Assembly (NCBI RefSeq): GCF_010500895.1
Contig: NZ_JAAAWO010000006.1
Coordinates: forward strand, 62,001-126,000
Length of the DNA stretch: 64,000 nucleotides
Origin: Alteromonas genovensis
GTDB lineage: Bacteria; Pseudomonadota; Gammaproteobacteria; Enterobacterales; Alteromonadaceae
Direction: 5' to 3'
The position numbers were made by a program, and so were the translations under genes. The notes under the pieces are model-generated. The model worked only from the letters and a program-made list of their open reading frames with translations, was not told the DNA's origin and did no database searches. Position 1 is the stretch's first letter; every line of letters begins with the position of its first letter. Below are positions 8,245-16,372 of this stretch, piece by piece.

Positions 8245-8260
8245 TGTCTTATATAAGACA
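8245..8260. promoter_or_regulatory. Candidate GntR operator B, perfect 16-bp palindrome
   Basis: TGTCTTATATAAGACA is its own reverse complement over 16 bp. It ends 17 bp before the GH31 ATG and is the best copy of the motif shared by three promoters of this locus. Confidence 0.75.
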
Positions 8261-8277
8261 TTCAGAGCGATGAGCAA

Positions 8278-10347
8278 ATGAGTAAGGCATTTAGTGTCAG
8301 TGAGCCAGATTGGAACCAAATAGAACCGGCAGATATTACCCAAACACCTTACCTAGAGAATAACGATATTCTTATTGTACCTACTCAGTGTGGTGAGCTT
8401 AGGTTATCGATAAGCAATTTCGGGCTTCGGATTCAAAGCGCCGATGATAGCCAAGCTACATACGGAATGCTCACAAGTACGCCGGAAAAAGAGTCGCTCA
8501 CGTTATCTGTTGACAATGACCAATTTACGCTAAAAGGTGGAAGCTACCGCCTAGAGCTATTCACGTCGCCGCTTCATTTTAAACTGTTTAAAAACGACAA
8601 GCTTGTACAGCAAAGCGCCACCGACGGCCACTTTGTTCGTCAGCATCGTCTTCCCCCTTTTGCAAAAACCGATGCGGGTTGGTTAGTCAGTTTAGAGCTT
8701 GCCTATGATGAAGCTGTTTATGGCTTGGGAGAGAAATGGGCTAAGCTTGATAAACGCGGTCAGCTTATTCGCTCATACAACCACGATGCCCTTGGTGTTA
8801 ACGCAGAAAAGTCTTACAAAAACACACCTTATGCTTGGAGCCCTGAAGGGTGGAACTTATTTGTCCATACACCTTCACCGGTAACCCACGGCGTGGGCTA
8901 CGCGCTATGGTCTCAACGGGCTTATGTGTGCTTAGTTGAAGACGCTTTACTCGATCTATTTCTGTATCACGAAGACACACCAGCAAAAAGCATTAACACC
9001 TATAGCCAGCTAACCGGTTTTGCACCAACGCCGCCAACGTGGAGCTTGGGCGTCATTCTTTCAAAAGCGTATTACAAAGACGCGGAAGAGCTTCTAGCGG
9101 TAGCAAAAGAAGTGCGAGAAAAAGAAATGCCGTGCGACGTCATTACCCTTGATGGTAGGGCATGGCAAGACACCGATACCCGCTTTGCTTTTGAATGGGA
9201 CCCATCTCGCTATGCCGATCCGCAACCCGTAATAGATGAGTTAAAGGCACTAGGGTTTAAAATTTGTGTGTGGGAATACCCCATGATTTCCGTGAAGAAC
9301 CCGTTGTTTAAAAAGGCCGCCGATAAAGGCTGGCTAATAAAAGACAAACGTACGGGCGAGGCCTATCGCTACGAGTGGGATTTAAGCCCATTTGGTGAAG
9401 TACTTACGCCATTGCCAGATTCCGGTATTCTCGATTTTACCCACCCCGAAGCCTACGAATTTTGGAGAGAGTCTCACAAGCCTCTCTTCGATTTAGGCAT
9501 AGATATGATAAAAGCCGACTTTGGTGAGCAGCTAGAAGACGACAATATGCTTTCGTACAGCGGCGATTCGGGCAATCGTCTGCACAATGTGTATAGCATG
9601 CTGTATAACCGCTGCGTGTACGAGGCCGCTGAAAAGTATTGTAAAACCGGGCCGTTTTTATTCAGCCGTTCTGCCTGGACTGGCAGTCAGCGTTATCCTT
9701 CACAATGGGGCGGCGATCCGCAAGCCGATTGGCAAGGGCTTGCAGCAAGCATTCGCGGTAGTCTGTCGTGGGGGTTATCGGGCGGGCCGTTCTTTGCTAC
9801 TGATATTGGCGGTTTTTATAAAGATACCCGCGATGCCGAGCTTTACGTTCGCTGGACTCAAGCGTCGGTATGTAGTGCTCACATGCGTCTTCACGGTATA
9901 GGGCCTCGCGAACCTTGGTCTTACGGTGAAGCCGCGTCGAGCGCGGTGTTTGAAGCACTAAGATTGAGATACAGACTCATTCCTTATTTACAGAAAGTGG
10001 CGCAGCAGGCCTCGAAAACCGCCTTGCCCGTTCAACGCGCAATGGTACTGGCGTTTCCTGATGAACCCCTTTCTCACGGCTTCGAGCAGCAGTTTATGTG
10101 TGGTGACGACCTACTCGTTGTGCCATGTGTGGTGCCGGGTGGAAAAATAAAATACTACCTGCCTAAGGGCGAATGGGTGCGCTTGGGTAGCGATGAAGTT
10201 ATTAACGGTAATAGCTATAAAGAAGAAACGCTGTCCCTTAATGATATGGCCGTTTTTGTGAAAAAGGGCAGTCAAATTGAGTTTGGACCAGACGTTCAAC
10301 ACACCGATATGGACATGTCGAACACCACCCTATGGCCGGCGCAATAG
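8278..10347 (+). CDS. GH31 alpha-glycosidase, possible sulfoquinovosidase
   Basis: A 689-residue glycoside hydrolase family 31 protein with an N-terminal beta domain (1-250), a TIM barrel (about 255-600) and a short C-terminal beta domain. The nucleophile is Asp414 in IKADFGE and the acid/base Asp480 in QWGGDPQADW; LGEKW and DIGGF are further GH31 landmarks. No signal peptide, so it is cytoplasmic and needs an importer, which is the next gene. Overall it resembles YicI-type alpha-xylosidases. At the loop where YihQ sulfoquinovosidase has R-V-M-W-N-W it reads TRFAFEWD, keeping the Arg (302) but not the Trp. Context suggests release of SQ from its glyceryl glycoside; alpha-glucosidase or alpha-xylosidase activity remains possible. 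It is the first gene of an operon with the symporter. Confidence 0.8.
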   Translation: MSKAFSVSEPDWNQIEPADITQTPYLENNDILIVPTQCGELRLSISNFGLRIQSADDSQATYGMLTSTPEKESLTLSVDNDQFTLKGGSYRLELFTSPLHFKLFKNDKLVQQSATDGHFVRQHRLPPFAKTDAGWLVSLELAYDEAVYGLGEKWAKLDKRGQLIRSYNHDALGVNAEKSYKNTPYAWSPEGWNLFVHTPSPVTHGVGYALWSQRAYVCLVEDALLDLFLYHEDTPAKSINTYSQLTGFAPTPPTWSLGVILSKAYYKDAEELLAVAKEVREKEMPCDVITLDGRAWQDTDTRFAFEWDPSRYADPQPVIDELKALGFKICVWEYPMISVKNPLFKKAADKGWLIKDKRTGEAYRYEWDLSPFGEVLTPLPDSGILDFTHPEAYEFWRESHKPLFDLGIDMIKADFGEQLEDDNMLSYSGDSGNRLHNVYSMLYNRCVYEAAEKYCKTGPFLFSRSAWTGSQRYPSQWGGDPQADWQGLAASIRGSLSWGLSGGPFFATDIGGFYKDTRDAELYVRWTQASVCSAHMRLHGIGPREPWSYGEAASSAVFEALRLRYRLIPYLQKVAQQASKTALPVQRAMVLAFPDEPLSHGFEQQFMCGDDLLVVPCVVPGGKIKYYLPKGEWVRLGSDEVINGNSYKEETLSLNDMAVFVKKGSQIEFGPDVQHTDMDMSNTTLWPAQ

Positions 10348-10364
10348 CGAGGAAGGAGTAGTAC

Positions 10365-12089
10365 ATGGACATCACCCTTACGCTGTTGTCATGCACGGCA
10401 TTTATGATTTTAGTTGCCGTTATTTCTTACATGAAGACGAAAGGCGAGGTAAATACGCAAGACGGGTACTTCCTTGCCGGGCGTGGGCTTACCGGTACCT
10501 TTATTGCCGGTTCCATGATCCTAACTAACCTTTCCGCCGAGCAGTTGATAGGACTTAATGGTTCTGCCTTTGGGTATAACTTAAGTGCCATGGCGTGGGA
10601 AGTTACCGCAGGTATCTCTACCATTATTATGGCGCTAGTGTTTCTGCCACGTTATTTGGCCGGCGCTTTTTCTACCTTACCTGAATTTCTTCGAGACCGA
10701 TTTGACGACAGCGTGCGCCGCATGACCGTTGTGCTGTTTATGGTGGGCTACTCCCTCGTTACCATACCTTCTGTACTGTACTCGGGCTCCATTGCCGTGC
10801 TTCGACTTTTTGATGTACCTGGTTTATTAAACCTAAATTATGAGGCAAGCCTCGTATTAACCATTGTGGTCGTGGGCACAGTGGGGGCTTTGTATGCCAT
10901 TTTTGGTGGCTTAAAAGCGGTAGCCGTGTCAGATACTATCAACGGCGTTGGCCTGTTAATCGTGGGTTTGTTAGTACCAATACTTGGTCTTATTGCATTG
11001 GGGGACGGCAGTTTCAGCCAGGGTTTAACCACCATTGCCACAACAGAAACCGAAAAGCTCAATGCAATAGGCGGGCCCGACGATCCGGTTCCGTTCGGCA
11101 CCATTTTTACCGGCATGATTTTGGCCAACCTCTTTTATTGGGGAACGAATCAATACGTTATTCAGCGCACCCTTGGCGCGAAAAACCTGGTGGAGGGGCA
11201 AAAAGGCGTGCTCTTTTCAGGGTTCTTCAAAGTGCTGGTGCCATTTATGATGATGCTGCCTGGCGTTATTGCTTACCATCTGTATCAAGATGAAAGTTTG
11301 CAAACTATTGACTTAGCGTATCCGCACTTGGTGAAAAACGTATTGCCCCAATATCTGTCTGGCTTTTTCTTAGCAGTATTATTAGGTGCTGTTTTCAGCT
11401 CATTCAATTCGCTGTTAAACAGTGCGGCTACTTTGTTCTGTCTCGATGTGTATAAGCCCTTCAAAAAGGGCAACGTCAGCGATGAAAAAATTATACGGGT
11501 AGCAAAGATAACCAGCTTGGTTATTGCGGTTCTGTCTTTCATTACCGCACCGCTGCTCATGTTTGCGCCTGATGGTTTGTGGCAAATTATTCGTATATTT
11601 ACCGGCTTCTATAATATTCCGGTAATTACCATTGTGCTGGTAGGTTTATTCACCAAACGCGTGCCCGCACTAGCTGCCAAAGTTGCCATAATTTTCCACG
11701 TTATTGCGTACGGACTGTTGAAATTTGTGTGGGAAGTGGACATCAACTTCATTCATATTTACGGCATTTTGTTCTTCATAGAACTGACCATTATGTTGGT
11801 TATTGGGCGTCTGTATCCTATGGCCACACCATGGCAATTTACATTAAAGGCAGAAGTTAATATGACGCCTTGGCGCTATGCTATTCCAAGCGCCATCATT
11901 CTTATTAGCCTTATTGCAACGCTTTACCTCATGTTCTCACCCATCGGTTTTGTGGGAGGGTTGAGTCAATCATTTATACCTCTTTTGATAACCCTGTGGG
12001 CGAGCTGCTTCATTGCCATTGGCTTAAGTCTTAAATGGTGGCGTGTTAGATACGCAAAAAGTCTGAAGCGTTTAACGGCCAACGCCTAA
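10365..12089 (+). CDS. Sodium:solute symporter (SSS family), sugar uptake
   Basis: A 574-residue inner-membrane protein with about 14 hydrophobic helices and SSS/SGLT family features: NTQDGYFLAGRGLTG near the N-terminus, LSAEQLIGLNGSAF in helix 1, AIFGGLKAVAVSDTIN, and NQYVIQRTLGAKN. It starts 18 bp after the GH31 stop with AAGGAG 6 nt before the ATG, so the two form an operon. It would use the sodium gradient to bring in the glycoside that the cytoplasmic GH31 enzyme splits. The substrate is inferred from its neighbours (SQ or SQ-glycerol). A 14+14 bp hairpin lies just after the stop. Confidence 0.87.
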   Translation: MDITLTLLSCTAFMILVAVISYMKTKGEVNTQDGYFLAGRGLTGTFIAGSMILTNLSAEQLIGLNGSAFGYNLSAMAWEVTAGISTIIMALVFLPRYLAGAFSTLPEFLRDRFDDSVRRMTVVLFMVGYSLVTIPSVLYSGSIAVLRLFDVPGLLNLNYEASLVLTIVVVGTVGALYAIFGGLKAVAVSDTINGVGLLIVGLLVPILGLIALGDGSFSQGLTTIATTETEKLNAIGGPDDPVPFGTIFTGMILANLFYWGTNQYVIQRTLGAKNLVEGQKGVLFSGFFKVLVPFMMMLPGVIAYHLYQDESLQTIDLAYPHLVKNVLPQYLSGFFLAVLLGAVFSSFNSLLNSAATLFCLDVYKPFKKGNVSDEKIIRVAKITSLVIAVLSFITAPLLMFAPDGLWQIIRIFTGFYNIPVITIVLVGLFTKRVPALAAKVAIIFHVIAYGLLKFVWEVDINFIHIYGILFFIELTIMLVIGRLYPMATPWQFTLKAEVNMTPWRYAIPSAIILISLIATLYLMFSPIGFVGGLSQSFIPLLITLWASCFIAIGLSLKWWRVRYAKSLKRLTANA

Positions 12090-12101
12090 CCAATGCCTAA
12101 T

Positions 12102-12138
12102 GAGTAGGTAGAAATGATCCCCTTATTTCTACCTACTC
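12102..12138 (+). terminator. Strong hairpin after the symporter gene
   Basis: Perfect 14-bp arms GAGTAGGTAGAAAT and ATTTCTACCTACTC with a 9-nt loop, 13 bp after the symporter stop. No clear T-tract follows, so it may end transcription inefficiently or protect the 3' end of the mRNA rather than act as a classical terminator. Confidence 0.6.
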
Positions 12139-12226
12139 CGCATTTACCAAAAATATGGCCATCAAAAACATGCCGAAATATTAACATTCTATTTGCAAAT
12201 GAATTTACAATTGTTTAACTTAAATA

Positions 12227-12240
12227 CTCTTATATAAGAT
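12227..12240. promoter_or_regulatory. Candidate GntR operator C, upstream of the TonB receptor
   Basis: CTCTTATATAAGAT shares the 12-bp core TCTTATATAAGA, a perfect palindrome, with the GH31 site. It lies 169 bp before the receptor ATG. A weaker look-alike, ATCTTCTATACAAA at 12255-12268 (9 of 14 matches), follows it. The rest of the 12139-12409 intergenic region is AT-rich and shows no coding sequence. Confidence 0.65.
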
Positions 12241-12409
12241 ACTAGATAAAAGATATCTTCTATACAAAACGGTGTTAAAAACAAAAGTTACATTGTGGTG
12301 TGTTTCACTTATAAAAATAAAACCTACATGCTTTGCGTCATCAATATGCCTACACAAGCTTGATTATTGATTGCGAAAAAGGCTTGAGAACAGTCCCTTG
12401 GAGAACAAC

Positions 12410-14791
12410 ATGAATACAAGAAGGTCTATTGTTAGTCGGGCGGTAACGCTCGCCATGACATCTGGATTACTCGTTAGTGCACATGGCTATGCGCAAGAAA
12501 ATCAACAGGCCGAAGAGCCTATTGATGAACGATCACTCGAGAAAATTGTAGTAACGTCGCAAAAGCGTGTGGAGAGTATCAGTGATATTCCTGTTGCAGT
12601 GTCTGTTTTGCGTGAAGATCAAATTAACGCAGCCTTCGCTAACAACATTGAAGGCCTCCAAGCGTTGGTGCCTTCTGTAAGCTTTCGAAAAGGTAACACA
12701 ACCCGAAACTCGGCAATTACGGTTCGTGGTGTAGGTACTATCTCCTTTAGTATTGCGGCTGAGCCAAGCGTATCTACCGTTGTAGATGGTGTTGTTCTTG
12801 GGCGTTCTGGTCAAGCATTTATGGACTTGTACGACCTACAAAGAATTGAGGTTCTACGCGGTCCACAAGGTACATTGTTTGGTAAAAACGCATCGGCCGG
12901 TGTCGTAAATATTACCACTAAGCGTCCGCAGGATGAGTTTGGTGGAATGCTAGAAGCCACGTTGTTTCAAGGTAATGAATATCGGCTAAGAGGCAGTATG
13001 CACGGCGCCTTAAACGAAGACGCTAGTGGCAGCATTACGGTAATGAAATCGGGTTTCGACGGTTATATTGAAAACGTTTTCAATAACGAGACGGTTAACG
13101 GTTACGACAGAGAAGGCGTTCGCGCCATGCTCGATTATAGTATTTCAGACGATACCGAAATGCTTTTCATATTTGAAAATATGAAGTCAAACGATGACTG
13201 TTGCGCAGATTTAGAGCTAACGCCAAGCGGTCGTCACCAGTCAGAGGCCTCACCCGATAGCACTGGTGTGGGCGACTTGGACTTAAGCCAACGCCAAGTC
13301 GATCACGACTTTGAAACGCGTACCATCGATGAACATACTGCGTTCTCGATGCAGTTCGACACTATGATTGGCGATCACCAATTTACCTCTATTACCGCGT
13401 ATCGCGATTGGTCGAACACGGAATTCCGTGAAGGCGATTTCACCTCTACTGCCGGAGACGCACCGCTGCCTGTATTTGGCGTGCCGTTTCAGCTACATGA
13501 CATCGGTCCTCAAGACTGGAACCAAGTATCGCAAGAATTCCGTATTGCTTCACCTTTAGGCAACGCACTTGAATATCAAGGCGGTGTGTTCTGGTGGCAA
13601 CAAAAGTCTAACCGTAGCTTTACGCGAGAGGCGAGCTGTCAAAACAACAACGGACAATTCCCTGCGGCAATTAGTGCGTATTTAAGCGGCACATTAGGTG
13701 TTGAAAACCCTAGCGAAGAACAAGTTAACCAGTTTATTGAAGACGAGTCGCTAAGCTGTTTATCAAACGATATTGTTAGCGCAACTGCCTTTATGGAAAC
13801 TGAGTTTCTAAACTACGCCGTATTTGCTGACGGTAAGTACCACATAAACGACGACTTACGCTTACTATTCGGTTTGCGTTATACAAAAGATGAAGTGAGC
13901 TTTTCTCATAACCGTCGCAGTAACGATGAGTATGCAAGAACGGGTGTAGGTGTTCGTGGCTTTGATACAGACTTCGACGGAGAGACAGACGAAACTGATT
14001 TGTCGGGTAAGCTAGGCGTGCAGTACGACATTAACGACAACAGCATGGCTTATTTTACCTTCTCGCAAGGTTATAAAGGCCCTGCGTTTAACGTGTTTTA
14101 CAATATGGCGCCAAACGATACGCTTCCTATTGGCCCAGAAACCTCTGACGCTTACGAGCTAGGCTACAAATACGCCAGCCGCGACTTCGTATTTAATGCG
14201 GCAGTGTTCCGCACAGAAATTGACGGTTTCCAAGCTAATAACCCAGAATTGTTAGACGGTGTTTTCATTACTCGTTTAACTAACGCCGGGTCTATTATTA
14301 CCGAAGGTGCAGAAGTTGACTTTATTTGGCAAGTAAGCGACCAATTTAGCTTATTCGGTGGAATGGCTACCGTTGATGCGACTGTTGATGAGTTTAGATG
14401 TCCAGTAGGCTTAGACACCTGCGACGGCAGATCGGGTGCCGACTTACCATTCTCACCAGATTTGAAATACTCTCTAAGCGGTGAATACGTTTGGGAACTT
14501 GACAATATGAACGTTTACTTAAACGGCTCTTACGTTTACACCGACGAAATATTCGCAGGTGGCCCAGGTACAACGGCTGAGACAAACCCTGAAGCCTTAT
14601 TGCCTGACTATGGCATTGTTAACGCAAGCCTGGCGTTCTCGTTTAACGATGATGACGTTCGTATATCGCTAATTGGTAAAAACCTGACCGACGAAAGTTT
14701 TGTTACTACCTACAGCGGTGACAACTTCCGATATCAAATTCCTCGCGATGCAGACAGGTACTTTGGTATTCAAGCTCGCCTAAGATACTAA
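12410..14791 (+). CDS. TonB-dependent outer-membrane receptor of the sulfonated-sugar locus
   Basis: A 793-residue receptor. After a signal peptide (LAMTSGLLVSAHGYAQ) comes a plug domain (EKIVVTSQKRVESISDIPVAV, then RGVGTISFSIAAEPSVSTVVDGV, VLRGPQGTLFGKNASAGVVNI) and a beta barrel ending in the typical aromatic GIQARLRY. The start at 12410 was chosen because it has GGAG at the right distance and begins the signal peptide; a TTG at 12371 is in frame but less likely. It belongs to the locus by position and by the palindrome at 12227-12240. It would carry SQ glycosides or intact sulfolipid-derived molecules across the outer membrane using TonB energy. The ligand is inferred only. Confidence 0.87.
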   Translation: MNTRRSIVSRAVTLAMTSGLLVSAHGYAQENQQAEEPIDERSLEKIVVTSQKRVESISDIPVAVSVLREDQINAAFANNIEGLQALVPSVSFRKGNTTRNSAITVRGVGTISFSIAAEPSVSTVVDGVVLGRSGQAFMDLYDLQRIEVLRGPQGTLFGKNASAGVVNITTKRPQDEFGGMLEATLFQGNEYRLRGSMHGALNEDASGSITVMKSGFDGYIENVFNNETVNGYDREGVRAMLDYSISDDTEMLFIFENMKSNDDCCADLELTPSGRHQSEASPDSTGVGDLDLSQRQVDHDFETRTIDEHTAFSMQFDTMIGDHQFTSITAYRDWSNTEFREGDFTSTAGDAPLPVFGVPFQLHDIGPQDWNQVSQEFRIASPLGNALEYQGGVFWWQQKSNRSFTREASCQNNNGQFPAAISAYLSGTLGVENPSEEQVNQFIEDESLSCLSNDIVSATAFMETEFLNYAVFADGKYHINDDLRLLFGLRYTKDEVSFSHNRRSNDEYARTGVGVRGFDTDFDGETDETDLSGKLGVQYDINDNSMAYFTFSQGYKGPAFNVFYNMAPNDTLPIGPETSDAYELGYKYASRDFVFNAAVFRTEIDGFQANNPELLDGVFITRLTNAGSIITEGAEVDFIWQVSDQFSLFGGMATVDATVDEFRCPVGLDTCDGRSGADLPFSPDLKYSLSGEYVWELDNMNVYLNGSYVYTDEIFAGGPGTTAETNPEALLPDYGIVNASLAFSFNDDDVRISLIGKNLTDESFVTTYSGDNFRYQIPRDADRYFGIQARLRY

Positions 14792-14808
14792 GATTAGCAA
14801 AAAAGCAT

Positions 14809-14844
14809 AAGCCAGCGGTGATGTAATTGCCGCTGGCTTTTTTG
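14809..14844 (+). terminator. Rho-independent terminator after the TonB receptor
   Basis: Stem AAGCCAGCGG / CCGCTGGCTT with an 11-nt loop, running into TTTTTT; it starts 18 bp after the receptor stop. Confidence 0.9.
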
Positions 14845-14986
14845 TTTGTAGCTTAAGTGTATTACTTTTCACGTATTATTTAGTACGCGCAATCAATTAG
14901 GCATGCAATACGACAGTTCGCCTGTAACAAATAGCCTATTAAAGACAACCTATTCCACACTCATGCTTTATAGCAAAGGGCATAAA

Positions 14987-16360
14987 ATGAAAAACTTGTA
15001 CCCATCTAGCTTTGCCACAGTAATGACTTCCCTGTTTGTGTTGTTGGGATTAACCACAAGTGCCAACGGCGAAAATAGAATTGATACTCAACGACCCGAT
15101 GCGCCCGAATTAGCAAAATATGGTCAATACAACGTGGGCGTGCGCACACTTAAACTTATTAATCCTAATCAGATTGATGTTGTAAGTATTGATACAGCCC
15201 AGCTTGATTCATCGGGTGTTAACTCTAGTGGCTCCGATGCGCCCTCACTTCCAAAATACGACAGGCCGCTTACGGTAGAGCTTTGGTATCCAGCGGCTGA
15301 AGATGCAACTGGCAGTAGGGTGCAAACTACTTATTTACGCGATGGTAAAACCAAAATTAGTCTTCATGGCAAGGCAATGCGCGACGCGAGCCCTACGCAA
15401 AGCGACCAAGCCTATCCCTTCGTTATTATCTCTCATGGTTATCCTGGTAACCGCTATTTAATGTCTCATTTGGGCGAGAACTTGGCATCAAAAGGCTATG
15501 TGGTTGCCTCCATTGATCATACCGACTCAACCTATCGCACGTTAAATGCTTTCAAATCGACGCTCGTTAATCGCCCCCTCGACCAAGGCTTCGTGCTCGA
15601 TGAAATTGAAAGGCTCAGCGAAACTTCAGACTCTTTCTTGCACAACATGGTTGATACGCAAAACACAGCCATTATCGGATACTCGATGGGTGGTTACGGC
15701 GCAGTAATTATGAGTGGCGCAGGAATGACCAAGCAAGCAGCCGAATCTAACAATATGGTGCCTTCTGGTTTATTAAGCATGTATCAACAGGCTTCAACTT
15801 CTCAAGCCAAGCGGCCCGACTCAAGAATTAAAACTGTTATCGCGTTTGCCCCGTGGGGAATGAATTATAACGTTTGGAATGAGCAAGGTTTAGCCGACAT
15901 AGACGTACCCATGCTGTTTGTTGCAGGGTCTGTTGACGATGTTTCTGGATACGAAAATGGCGTAAGAGCGCTTTGGCAAAATGCGAAGAATACCGAGCGA
16001 GCCTTACTTACCTATGAAAATGCTAATCATAGTGCGGGTGCGCCAATGCCCGCGCCTGAAGAAAGCTTTTATTTCAACGAAGACCTCGGAATTAACGTGA
16101 GTGTGCACTATACCGACTCGGTGTGGGAAAGCGCCAGAATGAACAATATTGCGCAGCACTTTACAACGGCTTGGCTAGGTAAGTACCTAAAAAAGAATAC
16201 TGAAATGCAAGATTACTTAGACCTGGTGCCGTCTTCGAATGAGGGCAAATGGGCCACAGATCAAAGTGGTGAGGAAAAGCCAGAACATACACACTGGACT
16301 GGTTTTAAAAATCGAACGGCTAAAGGTTTGAAATTTGAATGGTTAAAGCCGCAAGACTAA
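14987..16360 (+). CDS. Secreted alpha/beta-hydrolase (esterase/lipase-like)
   Basis: A 457-residue exported hydrolase. The ATG at 14987 follows AAGGG and opens a signal peptide (FATVMTSLFVLLGLTTSANG); upstream in-frame starts from 14903 would spoil it. The fold is shown by FVIISHGYPGNRYLMSHLGE (oxyanion region), the nucleophile elbow GYSMGGYG, the acid region MLFVAGSVDDVSGYE and a His in YENANHSAG. It resembles dienelactone-hydrolase or PAF-acetylhydrolase-like secreted esterases. It lies between the sulfonated-sugar receptor and a convergent PLP enzyme, with its own promoter after the terminator at 14809-14844. If it belongs to the locus it could remove acyl groups from sulfolipid before uptake, but no operator was seen before it. 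Confidence 0.78.
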   Translation: MKNLYPSSFATVMTSLFVLLGLTTSANGENRIDTQRPDAPELAKYGQYNVGVRTLKLINPNQIDVVSIDTAQLDSSGVNSSGSDAPSLPKYDRPLTVELWYPAAEDATGSRVQTTYLRDGKTKISLHGKAMRDASPTQSDQAYPFVIISHGYPGNRYLMSHLGENLASKGYVVASIDHTDSTYRTLNAFKSTLVNRPLDQGFVLDEIERLSETSDSFLHNMVDTQNTAIIGYSMGGYGAVIMSGAGMTKQAAESNNMVPSGLLSMYQQASTSQAKRPDSRIKTVIAFAPWGMNYNVWNEQGLADIDVPMLFVAGSVDDVSGYENGVRALWQNAKNTERALLTYENANHSAGAPMPAPEESFYFNEDLGINVSVHYTDSVWESARMNNIAQHFTTAWLGKYLKKNTEMQDYLDLVPSSNEGKWATDQSGEEKPEHTHWTGFKNRTAKGLKFEWLKPQD

Positions 16361-16372
16361 CCGTAAGTCCAC

